Assembly: GCA_963700425.1 (NCBI GenBank)
Contig: CAVOXO010000001.1
Span: 1,860,001 to 1,924,000, forward strand
Direction: 5' to 3'
DNA length: 64,000 nucleotides
Origin: CAVOXO01 sp963700425
GTDB lineage: Bacteria; Actinomycetota; Acidimicrobiia; Acidimicrobiales; Microtrichaceae
Shown in pieces: positions 8,476-16,787 of the stretch; within the stretch, counting starts at the first letter, position 1; every line of letters begins with the position of its first letter. The translations under genes were made by a program, and so were the position numbers. The notes below the pieces were generated by a model. The model did no database searches and was not told the origin of the DNA. It saw only the letters and a list, made by a program, of their open reading frames with translations.

Positions 8476-9572
8476 CGACGGATCGAGCCGATCTGAGCGT
8501 GATGAACGCGCAACCGACGGCGTCCCCCTCTGCAACCCGCCCGGTCGACGCGGCCATCGAGATGGAGGGCGTCACCCACACGTTCGGAGAGGTGACCGCT
8601 CTGGACGCGCTCTCGTTCGTCGTTCCGACGTCGCAGATCTCGGTTCTCGTGGGCCCCAACGGAGCGGGAAAGACGACCGCCATCCGCGCCATCACGGGGG
8701 CGTTGTCCCCGCGGATCGGCTCGATCCTGACTCTCGGATCCGATCCGCGTACCGAGGGCGATGACGTCAGAGGGCGATGCGGGGTCGTCTCGGCGAAGCC
8801 GGCCCTCTACGACAGGCTCTCCGGCCGGGACAACCTGATCTACGCCGCGCAGCTCTACGACGTCGACGGCCCCGCCACCGATCGCCGGATCACGGAGTGC
8901 GCCGCCCGCTTCGGCATCGATTCGGCCCTCGACCATCAGGTGGGCGGCTACTCGACGGGGATGAAGACCCGCCTCGCCCTGGCACGGTCCGTCCTCCACG
9001 ATCCGGATCTGCTGCTGTTCGACGAACCCACGTCCGGACTCGATCCCGAATCCGCACACGCCGTGCTGGACATGATCCGGCAGATGACCGACGACGGACG
9101 GACCGTCGTCATGTGTACCCACCTCCTGGCCGAGGCCGAGGGGTTGGCCGATCACATCATCATGATGGAGAACGGCGCGGCGCTGTGCACCGGCACCCAC
9201 CAGCAGCTCACCGAACGCTACTGGCCCGGATCGGTCGTGATCATCGATGCGGAGGTTCCCTCCCACCTCGATCGGCTGGCCCACCACCACGGAGTGCTGT
9301 CGATCGAGCGTCGGGACCGCACCAGGGTGGCACTCGACGGTTTCGGTCGCGTGCCTGACCTGGTGGCCTCGCTCGTCGCCGACGGCGTCCGCGTCACCCG
9401 GATCGAACCGATCCAGCCCACCCTCGAGGATCTCTACTTCACGATCCGGGCCACCCGCCGAGGTGCCGTCGCGGCTCCGCACGACGGATCATCGGCGCTT
9501 CCCCCCGTGACCTCGGCCACCAACACCGCGGCGGCCGACGCCACCGTCCCGACAGCAGAGGTCGCGCCATGA
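8472..9572 (+). CDS. ABC exporter ATP-binding protein (ABC-2/NatA type)
   Basis: The 366-residue ATPase has Walker A GPNGAGKTT (about 59-67), a Q-loop region replaced by CGVVSAKPALYDRLSGRDNL, signature YSTGMKTRLALAR (non-canonical LSGGQ), Walker B LLLFDEPTSGLD and H-loop CTHLLAEAE. This is typical of CcmA/NatA-like exporters. The C-terminal 100 residues form an accessory domain ending in an Ala/Thr-rich tail. The GTG start overlaps the preceding stop (GTGA), and the downstream permease starts within its own stop (ATGA). The substrate cannot be read from sequence. Confidence 0.9.
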   Translation: MTTDRADLSVMNAQPTASPSATRPVDAAIEMEGVTHTFGEVTALDALSFVVPTSQISVLVGPNGAGKTTAIRAITGALSPRIGSILTLGSDPRTEGDDVRGRCGVVSAKPALYDRLSGRDNLIYAAQLYDVDGPATDRRITECAARFGIDSALDHQVGGYSTGMKTRLALARSVLHDPDLLLFDEPTSGLDPESAHAVLDMIRQMTDDGRTVVMCTHLLAEAEGLADHIIMMENGAALCTGTHQQLTERYWPGSVVIIDAEVPSHLDRLAHHHGVLSIERRDRTRVALDGFGRVPDLVASLVADGVRVTRIEPIQPTLEDLYFTIRATRRGAVAAPHDGSSALPPVTSATNTAAADATVPTAEVAP

Positions 9573-10393
9573 ACTGGAAACGAACGATGACGGTGGCGCG
9601 GACCGATCTCCGCCAGCTCGCCCAGGCGCGCGACTACTGGATGCCGATGGCCGCGCTCGGGATCATCTTCTTCCTCATCGTGCCGGCCATCCTGTTGGTC
9701 ACGATCACCAAGATCGGCGATGTCAAGGTGGTCAGCCAGATCTCCGACACCCTCGACGTGCTCCCCCAGGCGGCCCAGGACCAGATCAAGGGCGACACTC
9801 CCGAGGGACGGTCGGGCTACGCGCTCGCGGTGTTCCTGTTCGCGCCCATGGCCGTGATCGTCCCTCTGACCATCTCCACTGCAGTCGGCGCCTCCACGAT
9901 CGTCGGGGAACGCGAGAAGGGAACCGGTGAGTTCCTGGCCCACTCCCCCGCCACGGCCCGAGAGATCTACGTGGGGAAACTCATCGCCAGCCTGATTCCC
10001 GGATACCTGACGACGATCATCGGGTTCAGCCTGTACTCGTTGCTCGTCAACGCGGTGGTCGGGCCCGAGGTCGGAGGTTGGTTCTTCCCCACCGGCCAGT
10101 GGTGGGTGCTGATGTTCTGGGTCGTGCCGCCCTTTCTGGCCTTCACGCTCTCGATCGTCCTGCGCCTCTCGGCACGGGTGAAGTCGACGGCTGCGGCACA
10201 GCAGGCCGCCGGCCTGGTCTCACTGCCGCTCATCATGGTGGCCTACAGCCAGAGCAGCGGCGCCCTTTTCGGTGCCGCCGTCTCGGGATGGGTTGTCGGC
10301 GCAGTGGCGTGGGTCATCGCGGGGCTCAGCCTCACCAGGGGTGTCCGGTCCGTGACCCGGGCCCGACTTCTGGGCGTGGCCGATCAGGTCTGA
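9569..10393 (+). CDS. ABC-2 type permease, partner of the preceding ATPase
   Basis: A 274-residue membrane protein with about six hydrophobic helices. The cytoplasmic GEREKGTGEFLAHSPATAREIYVGKLIASLIPGY segment is the conserved coupling region of ABC-2/NatB permeases (GEREKGTLE...). A larger extracytoplasmic segment with DVLPQAAQDQIKGDTPEG follows the first helix. ATGA overlap with the ATPase gene indicates a stoichiometric exporter. Its last ten bases overlap the convergent peroxiredoxin gene. Substrate unknown. Confidence 0.88.
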   Translation: MNWKRTMTVARTDLRQLAQARDYWMPMAALGIIFFLIVPAILLVTITKIGDVKVVSQISDTLDVLPQAAQDQIKGDTPEGRSGYALAVFLFAPMAVIVPLTISTAVGASTIVGEREKGTGEFLAHSPATAREIYVGKLIASLIPGYLTTIIGFSLYSLLVNAVVGPEVGGWFFPTGQWWVLMFWVVPPFLAFTLSIVLRLSARVKSTAAAQQAAGLVSLPLIMVAYSQSSGALFGAAVSGWVVGAVAWVIAGLSLTRGVRSVTRARLLGVADQV

Positions 10394-10860
10394 GCCCGGC
10401 CGGCCGCTCGTATCAGATCGGGGACGGTCTCGTAGCTGAACCCGGGGCCGAATGCACGATGCACGTGGCTGACCCGTCCGGCGGGATCGACGATGACGAT
10501 CGAGCGCCGATAGAGGTCCAGCATTCCGAGAATGCCGTATCGACGCCCCACCTCCCGGTCGAGATCGGACAGCAGGGGGAACGCGAACCCACCGTTGGCG
10601 TCGGCGAATCGGCGATGGCTGTCGGGATCCTGAGGAGAGATCGCCCACACGGCCAGCCCGGCGCGATCGAGGGATTCGAACCCCTCGGTGTAGCTCAACA
10701 GCTGACGAGTGCACACCGGCGAGCGGTCGGCGGGATAGAACGCCAGGACGAGGTGCGACTCGCGTGCGCCCGCCAGACGGTACGTGGCCCTGTCGCCGGT
10801 ACGGCCGTCGATTCCCTCGATCTCGAAGTGGGGCGCCTCGTCGCCAACCCGCAGGGGCAC
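10384..10860 (-). CDS. Peroxiredoxin (AhpC/TSA, Bcp/PrxQ-like)
   Basis: A 158-residue thiol peroxidase with the thioredoxin fold. After VPLRVGDEAPHFEIEGIDG comes the active site FYPADRSPVCT, with the peroxidatic Cys in the PxxxPVCT motif, then SDLDREVGRRYGI as in Bcp proteins. No second Cys is present, so the resolving cysteine of classical Bcp is missing and recycling must use an external thiol. Mycothiol is a natural candidate given mshC nearby. The frame continues upstream through yebC, but the GTG at 10860, five bases after the yebC stop, gives the family N-terminus. Confidence 0.88.
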   Translation of the reverse strand: MPLRVGDEAPHFEIEGIDGRTGDRATYRLAGARESHLVLAFYPADRSPVCTRQLLSYTEGFESLDRAGLAVWAISPQDPDSHRRFADANGGFAFPLLSDLDREVGRRYGILGMLDLYRRSIVIVDPAGRVSHVHRAFGPGFSYETVPDLIRAAGRAQT

Positions 10861-10865
10861 GAGAC

Positions 10866-11609
10866 TCAGATGTCCGACATCACGGAATCGGCGATATCGG
10901 CGTTGAGGTAGACCTCTTGGACGTCGTCGTGGTCGTCGAGCGCCTCGATGACCGCAAGGACCGCCCGGGCCCCCTCGACGGTGTCGATGTCGATGAGTGA
11001 CGAGGGAACCATCACGAGATCCGATGCGCTCACGGTGAACCCCGCATCCTCCAACCGGCCGCGGACGTCCATGGTGTCGGTCGCGGCGCACACGACATGG
11101 AGCACCTCACCCGACGAGGTGACGTCCTCCGCCCCTGAGTCCAACGCCGCCATCATCAGCTCGTCCTCGTCGGGGCGGCCGTCGATGACGAGCAGTCCCT
11201 TCCGCTCGAACTGCCAGGCGACCGATCCTGGTTCGGCGATCGACCCGCCGTTCTTCGAGAAGAGCGTGCGGATCTCGGGCCCGGTGCGATTCCGGTTGTC
11301 GGTCAGGGCCTCGACATAGACGGCGATTCCGCCGGGCGCATACCCCTCGTAGGTGACCTCTTCGTAGTCGACGCCCTCGAGCTCCCCCGTACCCCGCTTG
11401 ATCGCTCGCTCGATCGTGTCGAGCGGCACCGAGTTCTCCCGGGCCTTCTGGTACATCGTGCGGAGGGTCGGGTTCATGTCCGGATCCCCGCCGCCCTGAC
11501 GGGCCGCGACCTCCACCTGCTTGATCAGTTTGGCGAACAGTTTGCCCCGCGCCTTGTCGGCCGCACCCTTCTTGTGCTTGATCGTTGCCCACTTGGAATG
11601 GCCCGACAT
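10866..11609 (-). CDS. yebC: YebC/PmpR family protein
   Basis: A 247-residue TACO1/YebC family protein. Members bind DNA in some species and help ribosomes through difficult sequences in others. It starts with the hallmark MSGHSKWATIKHKKGAADK, and continues with KARGKLFAKLIKQVEVAA, IERAIKRGTGE, EEVTYEGYAPGG and DNRNRTGPEIR. The open frame extends 39 codons further, but only ATG at 11609 gives the invariant N-terminus. It lies between pdxT and the peroxiredoxin, as in mycobacteria, where yebC follows the pyridoxal-phosphate genes. Confidence 0.95.
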   Translation of the reverse strand: MSGHSKWATIKHKKGAADKARGKLFAKLIKQVEVAARQGGGDPDMNPTLRTMYQKARENSVPLDTIERAIKRGTGELEGVDYEEVTYEGYAPGGIAVYVEALTDNRNRTGPEIRTLFSKNGGSIAEPGSVAWQFERKGLLVIDGRPDEDELMMAALDSGAEDVTSSGEVLHVVCAATDTMDVRGRLEDAGFTVSASDLVMVPSSLIDIDTVEGARAVLAVIEALDDHDDVQEVYLNADIADSVMSDI

Positions 11610-11676
11610 CGTGCTCCCTGCGGTCTGGATGCCCCGAAGGGCCGATCGTAGCGAGGTCTCAGCGCCACGGCAGAGT

Positions 11677-12261
11677 TCAGTCCGAACGCACCCGGCCGGC
11701 GAAATGCTCATGAAGTCGAGGGTCACCGGTCAGCTCGGGATGGAACGTCGTCAGGGTCACGGTGTCGTTCTCGACGACCACCGGCGAGCCGTTCCACCGC
11801 GCCAGGACCCGGACGGAGCAGCCCACGGAGTCGATGACCGGAGCACGGATGAAGACCGCGTGATACGGCTCGGATCCGATCGCGGAGATGTCGAGGTCGG
11901 TCTCGAACGAATCCAACTGGCTGCCGTAACCGTTGCGCCGGACCACTGCATCGAGCGCGCCGAGGACCCCCTGGTCGGCTCGCCCGTCGCGAACCTCGGT
12001 GGCCAGGAGGATGGCCCCTGCGCACGTGCCGAACGCCGGCATCCCGCCGTCCAGTCGCTCGCGCAGCGCCCCGAAGAGACCTGACGCCATGGCGAGCTTG
12101 GACATCGTCGTCGATTCCCCACCGGGCACGACGAGAGCGTCGATGCCATCGAGGTGTTGGGGCCGGCGTACCGCCACCGTCTCCTCGCCGAGCGAATGGA
12201 GGATGTCGATGTGGGCTCTGAAGGCGCCCTGAAGTGCCAGAACCCCGAAAACCGGACCGAT
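11677..12261 (-). CDS. pdxT: Pyridoxal 5'-phosphate synthase glutaminase subunit PdxT, apparent ATC start
   Basis: Hydrolyses glutamine and passes ammonia to PdxS. The class-I amidotransferase motifs are complete: LVVPGGESTTM, nucleophile GTCAG (Cys about 80) and FHPELT. The first ATG/GTG/TTG in frame is GTG at 12177, which would delete the essential first strand. In-frame translation further upstream gives FGVLALQGAFRAHIDIL, matching the PdxT N-terminus (GVLGLQGAVREH). The only candidate codon between the pdxS stop and this motif is ATC at 12259-12261, giving 194 residues, the normal length. A purine-rich GAGAGGGG lies 10 nt upstream of it. pdxS ends three bases before. Confidence 0.85.
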   Translation of the reverse strand: MGPVFGVLALQGAFRAHIDILHSLGEETVAVRRPQHLDGIDALVVPGGESTTMSKLAMASGLFGALRERLDGGMPAFGTCAGAILLATEVRDGRADQGVLGALDAVVRRNGYGSQLDSFETDLDISAIGSEPYHAVFIRAPVIDSVGCSVRVLARWNGSPVVVENDTVTLTTFHPELTGDPRLHEHFAGRVRSD

Positions 12262-12264
12262 GGG

Positions 12265-13161
12265 CTACCAGCCCCTCTCGGCGAAGGTCGTCTCCAACCC
12301 CTCCATCTCCAGTCCCGGCATCGACCGCCCGAGGCCGCGGGACACCTTGACCAGGATGTCGGGATCCTCGAAGTTCGTCGTCGCTTCGACAATGGCCTTA
12401 CCCATCGCCTCGGGGGACTCGCTCTTGAAGATCCCGCTCCCGACGAAGACGGCCTCGGCGCCCAGCTGCATCACGAGAGCAGCGTCGGCAGGGGTGGCCA
12501 CCCCGCCCGCGCAGAACAACGGCACGGGCAGCCAGCCGGTGCGATGCACCTCCTGCACCAGACCGATGGGCGCCTGAAGGCGTTTGGCCCACTCGAAGAG
12601 CTCGGGCTGGTCGGCCTGGGTGATCCTGCGCATGTCGCCGATGATGTTGCGGAGATGCCGGACGGCCTCGACGATGTTGCCGGTGCCGGCCTCACCCTTC
12701 GAGCGGATCATCGCCGCACCCTCGGAGATGCGGCGCAGTGCCTCGCCCAGCGACGTGGCGCCGCAGACGAACGGGACGTCGAACGCCCACTTGTCGATGT
12801 GGTGGGTCTCATCGGCAGGGGTGAGGACCTCCGATTCGTCCACGTAGTCGACTCTCAGAGCCTGGAGGAGCTGAGCCTCGGCGAAGTGTCCGATCCGCGC
12901 CTTGGCCATCACCGGAATGGTTACGACACTCTGGATTCCCTCGATCATCTCGGGGTCGCTCATGCGGGCCACGCCACCGTCGCGACGAATGTCCGACGGC
13001 ACTCTTTCGAGCGCCATGACCGCGCAGGCCCCCGCGTCCTCCGCGATGCGCGCCTGATCGGGGTCGACGACGTCCATGATGACGCCGCCCTTCAACATCT
13101 CGGCCAGCCCGCGCTTGACGGTGACGGTGCCGGTCGTCTCGATCGACGGGTCAGTTGCCAT
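12265..13161 (-). CDS. pdxS: Pyridoxal 5'-phosphate synthase lyase subunit PdxS
   Basis: Condenses ribose 5-phosphate, glyceraldehyde 3-phosphate and ammonia into PLP. The 298-residue TIM barrel shows KRGLAEMLKGGVIMDVVDPDQARIAEDAGACAVMALERVPSDIR, the catalytic lysine region VMAKARIGHF and RSKGEAGTGNIVEAVRH, all near-invariant. It ends FAERGW. ATG at 13161 has no Shine-Dalgarno sequence but a TAGTCT box 6 nt upstream, suggesting a leaderless start. pdxT follows in the same reading frame after the TAG stop. Confidence 0.96.
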   Translation of the reverse strand: MATDPSIETTGTVTVKRGLAEMLKGGVIMDVVDPDQARIAEDAGACAVMALERVPSDIRRDGGVARMSDPEMIEGIQSVVTIPVMAKARIGHFAEAQLLQALRVDYVDESEVLTPADETHHIDKWAFDVPFVCGATSLGEALRRISEGAAMIRSKGEAGTGNIVEAVRHLRNIIGDMRRITQADQPELFEWAKRLQAPIGLVQEVHRTGWLPVPLFCAGGVATPADAALVMQLGAEAVFVGSGIFKSESPEAMGKAIVEATTNFEDPDILVKVSRGLGRSMPGLEMEGLETTFAERGW

Positions 13162-13167
13162 CAGACA

Positions 13168-13173
13168 AGACTA
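13168..13173 (-). promoter_or_regulatory. Candidate -10 box for a leaderless pdxS transcript
   Basis: TAGTCT, six bases upstream of the pdxS ATG on the minus strand. No convincing -35 element and no ribosome-binding site are seen. Confidence 0.4.
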
Positions 13174-13232
13174 CCCAGACGTGCTCGACAGCCTCGAAGC
13201 GGCCGGTACACCGCGGCGCGTCGACCGCCGGA

Positions 13233-14093
13233 TCACAGCTCGGTCATGAAGGCCGCGCGTTGGGCCATGTCCTCGTGCAGTCCGAAGAGGTCGTTGAGCG
13301 AGACCGCGATCTGATCGGACCCGTCCAGCGGCGTGAGCAGGGGATTCGCCAACCAGAGGTGGGCCGTTCCCCACGTCGCACCTTCGAGACCGGTGCCCAC
13401 CGCCGACATCTTGTTCAACGCGGAGGCCAGTCCGGGTGGGTAGTTCGTGATGTCGATCGCGGCGAGGTCGGCGAGGAATTCCCGCTGATCTCCGAGCAAA
13501 CGGGCCAGTCGATCGGCGCGCCGTCGGGCGAAGAGGGTCGCCACGGACCGTCCACCGGCGCGGCGACGAGGTCCCTGCCGCACCAGCGGTCCGCACACGA
13601 AGAGCGCGGCCTGGGTCGCGAGGTGTGCGTCGTTGCTCCGAATCCGTGCGAGACCCTCCGCGAGGACCGCCTCGAGCTCGATCCGATCGAGTCCGGCCAG
13701 AAGGCCCCTGGTGACGACGAGGACGGCGTCCTCTCCGGCGCCGACGGCGGCAAGGTTGGCCGCGGGGTCCTCGACCACGGCGACTCGTTCGACCTCGACT
13801 CCCGACGTGGCGCCGAGCCCCTCGACGAGGTTGAAGAGGCGGGGCTCTGCGGTGTCGTCGGACTCCGATCCACCGAGAACGGAGATCACCCCGGCTGGAG
13901 CGGTGCGGGGGACCACGACGACGACGACCGCCGCGACGATGACCGTTGCGACCAGCCCCAACCATGGGGCCACCAACAACCCGACCACCGCGCCGACGAC
14001 GAAGGCCGACACGACCGCGCGCCGAAGGGGCAGGAGGCGGGCCAACGCCGCGTTGCGATCGGTTCGATCGACCAGACTGGTGTCGGGGCTCAC
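13233..14093 (-). CDS. M48/HtpX-like membrane protein lacking the zinc-protease motif
   Basis: A 286-residue protein. Two adjacent hydrophobic helices (about 26-62) are followed by a domain laid out like HtpX/M48 peptidases: VTRGLLAGLDRIELEAVLAEGLARIRSND. This aligns with the family pattern in which a HELxHxxxxD helix follows LxxELEAVLA. Here HELAH is replaced by EGLAR, so both zinc-binding histidines and the catalytic Glu position are lost. Later segments (AIDITNYPPGLASALNKM, HLWLANPL) also echo M48 proteins (A.ITRYPPGLASAL). ATGA overlap with lemA matches the known LemA-HtpX pairing. A non-proteolytic scaffold role is inference. Confidence 0.75.
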   Translation of the reverse strand: MSPDTSLVDRTDRNAALARLLPLRRAVVSAFVVGAVVGLLVAPWLGLVATVIVAAVVVVVVPRTAPAGVISVLGGSESDDTAEPRLFNLVEGLGATSGVEVERVAVVEDPAANLAAVGAGEDAVLVVTRGLLAGLDRIELEAVLAEGLARIRSNDAHLATQAALFVCGPLVRQGPRRRAGGRSVATLFARRRADRLARLLGDQREFLADLAAIDITNYPPGLASALNKMSAVGTGLEGATWGTAHLWLANPLLTPLDGSDQIAVSLNDLFGLHEDMAQRAAFMTEL

Positions 14094-14650
14094 TGGTCGA
14101 ACGACACCGACACGTTGCCGCGGGCATCGTCGTCTGCCGCGAAGTACTCGCGTTCGGTGAATCCCATCCGGGAGGCGATGAGGTTGGTGGGGAATGCCTG
14201 GATCTTGGTGTTGTACGCCCGCACGTTGTCGTTGAAGTACTGACGGGCGTAGGCGATGCGGTCCTCGGTCTCGGACAGCTCCGCCTGCAGCTGTTGGAAG
14301 TTGAGATTCGCCTTGAGGTCGGGATACGCCTCGGAGAGGGCGAACAGCGACTTGAGGGACTGCGTGATCATGTTCTCCGCGGCGGCCTGGCCGGCGGGGC
14401 CGGAGACGGCCATGGCGGCGTTGCGTGCCGTGATCACCGCCTCGAGGGTCTCCTTCTCATGGGAGGCGTATCCCTTGACGGTCTCGACGAGGTTCGGGAT
14501 CAGGTCGTAGCGACGATTCAACTGGACATCGATCTGCGCGTAGGCGTTCTCGATCTTGTTCCGCAGCCCGACGAGCGAGTTGTACTGACCCACGACGTAG
14601 AGCACGACGAGGACCGCGATCACGATCACGATGAGCAGAAACCAGAGCAT
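14090..14650 (-). CDS. lemA: LemA family membrane protein
   Basis: A 186-residue protein with one N-terminal transmembrane helix (about 2-24) and the LemA four-helix domain. Signature segments are GQYNSLVGLRNKIENAYAQIDVQLNRRYDLIPNLVETVKGYASHEKETLEAVI and the C-terminal YNTKIQAFPTNLIASRMGF. Function in bacteria is unsettled. A TATCAT box at 14679-14684 and the ribosome-binding sequence GAGGAC before the ATG indicate a promoter with a short leader here, so lemA and the M48-like gene form a two-gene operon. Confidence 0.93.
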   Translation of the reverse strand: MLWFLLIVIVIAVLVVLYVVGQYNSLVGLRNKIENAYAQIDVQLNRRYDLIPNLVETVKGYASHEKETLEAVITARNAAMAVSGPAGQAAAENMITQSLKSLFALSEAYPDLKANLNFQQLQAELSETEDRIAYARQYFNDNVRAYNTKIQAFPTNLIASRMGFTEREYFAADDDARGNVSVSFDQ

Positions 14651-14705
14651 TGTGTCCTCGCAGATGGGGTTCGGACCGATGATAGGCGCCCCGGCCCAGC
14701 GCTAC

Positions 14706-15824
14706 TCAGGATCTGACCGTGAGCGCGATCGACTCGTAGATGCCCTCGTAGATCTCGGCGAGTCGGTTCATCGAGAAGGACTCGGCCCGTTCGGAACCTG
14801 CGGCCCTGAGTTGTGCGGCCCGGGCGGGGTCGGACAGCACGTCGTCGATCGCGGCGGCGAAGCCGGCCACGTCGCCCGGATCGACGAGAAGGGCTGCTGG
14901 CCCCGAACCGTCGCGGGCACCGGCCACCGCTGCGTACCCTTCGATTCCCGAGGCGACGACGGGGACCCCCGCGGCCATTCCTTCGAGGAGGATCACCCCG
15001 AAGGATTCACCGCCCAGCGACGGAACACAGAACACCGACGCGGCGGCCAGTCGTTCATTGCGCTCCTCGTCGCTGACCCGCCCCAACCAGACGATCCGCT
15101 CATCGGCTGAAAATCGCTGCTGCAGGTCTGACGATTCGGGACCGTCCCCGACGACCCAGATCTCGAGATCGCGATCGATCAGCGCCATGGCCTCGAGAAG
15201 GATCCTGAGACCCTTGCGCTCCTCGTGCCTCCCGACGAACAGGACGGCTGGTACGGGCTCCCCGCTCGGGTCGCGGCGGCGCGCCTCCCACGGTCGGGCC
15301 GCCTGGAACGGTGCCAGTTCGACACCGTTGAAGAGCACCCGCCAGGGCCCGGGAATGGCGGTCTCGGCCAGATGACGGGCCGAGCGCGAGACGGCGACCT
15401 TGACATCGAGGCGGTCGGAGAACTTGCGGGCCAGGCCCGACAGCTTCTTGTACCCCGGCTGCTCGCCGGCCGCGTGGAACGTTCCGACCATCGGTGCCGG
15501 CTTGAGCACCAGCGACGTGGCGGTCGGTCCGGGCACCAATGGCTCGTGCAGGTGAAGTACGTCGAACCGTTCGTCCCAGAGGGTTCTGATGGTGCGGACC
15601 TGGGCGGAGAGATCGGGGGATATCGGAGCGACCGACCCGTTCGAATGGTTCTGAAGCGTCGAACCGACGACGGTGACCCCACCGTCGGGAGGTGGCCCGT
15701 CGCTGGGGGCGATGATGCGCACATAGTGACCACGGGACCTCAGAGCCCTGGTGAGGCCCAGAACCTGCCCCTGGACACCTCCCGGGACCGAGAGACTGTA
15801 GGGACAGATCATTCCGATGCGCAC
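14706..15824 (-). CDS. pimA: GT4 glycosyltransferase, phosphatidyl-myo-inositol mannosyltransferase PimA-like
   Basis: Adds the first mannose from GDP-mannose to phosphatidylinositol on the inner membrane face. The 372-residue GT-B protein starts MRIGMICPYSLSVPGGVQGQVLGL, nearly the same as mycobacterial PimA. It has FDVLHLHEPLVPG, the donor-site VGRHEERKG, and CVPSLGGESFGVILLEGMAAGVPVVAS (the E-x7-E type motif of GT4 enzymes). Position next to patA and pgsA matches the M. tuberculosis PIM locus. The GTG at 15824 has no Shine-Dalgarno sequence but a TACAAT box 6 nt upstream. Confidence 0.92.
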   Translation of the reverse strand: MRIGMICPYSLSVPGGVQGQVLGLTRALRSRGHYVRIIAPSDGPPPDGGVTVVGSTLQNHSNGSVAPISPDLSAQVRTIRTLWDERFDVLHLHEPLVPGPTATSLVLKPAPMVGTFHAAGEQPGYKKLSGLARKFSDRLDVKVAVSRSARHLAETAIPGPWRVLFNGVELAPFQAARPWEARRRDPSGEPVPAVLFVGRHEERKGLRILLEAMALIDRDLEIWVVGDGPESSDLQQRFSADERIVWLGRVSDEERNERLAAASVFCVPSLGGESFGVILLEGMAAGVPVVASGIEGYAAVAGARDGSGPAALLVDPGDVAGFAAAIDDVLSDPARAAQLRAAGSERAESFSMNRLAEIYEGIYESIALTVRS

Positions 15825-15830
15825 CGTCGG

Positions 15831-15836
15831 ATTGTA
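15831..15836 (-). promoter_or_regulatory. Candidate -10 box for a leaderless pimA transcript
   Basis: TACAAT, one mismatch from TATAAT, six bases upstream of the pimA GTG and inside the 25-base patA-pimA gap. It would give pimA its own transcript in addition to operon read-through. Confidence 0.45.
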
Positions 15837-15849
15837 CGTGAGCGGCCGG

Positions 15850-16782
15850 TCAGCCGTTCTTGCGTCGAGCGGCGAGGGCTTCGTGATCGCTGGGCCAGTT
15901 CGGCTGCATGAGGTGCCATTCCTCGGGCGCGCGACGGATCAGTCCTTCCAATTCGACTGCGAGAGCCTGGGTCAGGCGGGCGACGTCCCCCCTGATCGAG
16001 GTCGCATCGGGGTCTCGTTCGATGCGCAGAGGTGGGCGCACGACACCGTGGACGCCCTGGTCGGAGAAGTACACGGCGGTCGGCAACAGGGCGCAGCCGC
16101 CGCGCAGTGCCATCACCGCCGGCCCCGCGGGAAGCGTGGTCTCCTCACCGAAGAACGTGACGGGCACGCCCCCGCCGGTGATGTCGCGATCGCACAAGAG
16201 ACACATGATCTGGCCGTCTGCGACCGCTTCGGTGATCTGGGCCACCGCATCGGGCCCCACCGGGATGATGTTGAGGCCGATGGACGTACGGAACTCGAGG
16301 AACCACTCGAAGAGTTCGGGCGGCGACAGCTTCTCGGCCACCGCCGCGATCTTCCACCCCTTCACCTCGCTGATCCAGTAGGCGGCCCACTCCCAGCCGC
16401 CGAGATGCGGCAGCGCGAGGATCGGACCGACGGGGTCCTCCGCGAGGGCCGTCTCGAGGTGCTCCAGCCCTTCGATGGTGAACCCGTCCGCCACGTCGGC
16501 GATGCTCATCGACGGCAACCGGAACGAGTCGAAGTAGTACCGGGCGTAACTCTCGAACGTCGCCGAGACGGCGGCGCGGAGTTCTGCATCCGACAGTGTG
16601 TCGCCCGTGACCCGCTGGAGGTTGCGCTCGACGATCAGTCGTCGGTCGCCCGATACCCGGGGTGCCACCCGGCCTGCCACGCCGAGCAGCGGTCGGGCCG
16701 CTCGCAGGGGAATGTGTCCGGCCAACTTGTTGCCGGCCCTGAACGCAGTGACGATCGCCTTGTCGGAGAGCGACGACCCCAC
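15850..16782 (-). CDS. patA: Phosphatidylinositol mannoside acyltransferase PatA-like (LpxL/HtrB superfamily)
   Basis: Transfers an acyl chain to the mannose of PIM1/PIM2. The 310-residue protein has the HX4E catalytic motif LPHLGGWEW and the downstream LLCDRDITGGGVPVTFFGEETTLPAGPAVMA typical of this superfamily. It ends in RAPEEWHLMQPNWPSD. The open frame continues upstream into pgsA, but GTG at 16782, five bases after the pgsA stop, fits the family length. Flanked by pgsA and pimA as in mycobacteria. Confidence 0.92.
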   Translation of the reverse strand: MGSSLSDKAIVTAFRAGNKLAGHIPLRAARPLLGVAGRVAPRVSGDRRLIVERNLQRVTGDTLSDAELRAAVSATFESYARYYFDSFRLPSMSIADVADGFTIEGLEHLETALAEDPVGPILALPHLGGWEWAAYWISEVKGWKIAAVAEKLSPPELFEWFLEFRTSIGLNIIPVGPDAVAQITEAVADGQIMCLLCDRDITGGGVPVTFFGEETTLPAGPAVMALRGGCALLPTAVYFSDQGVHGVVRPPLRIERDPDATSIRGDVARLTQALAVELEGLIRRAPEEWHLMQPNWPSDHEALAARRKNG

Positions 16783-16787
16783 GCCAC

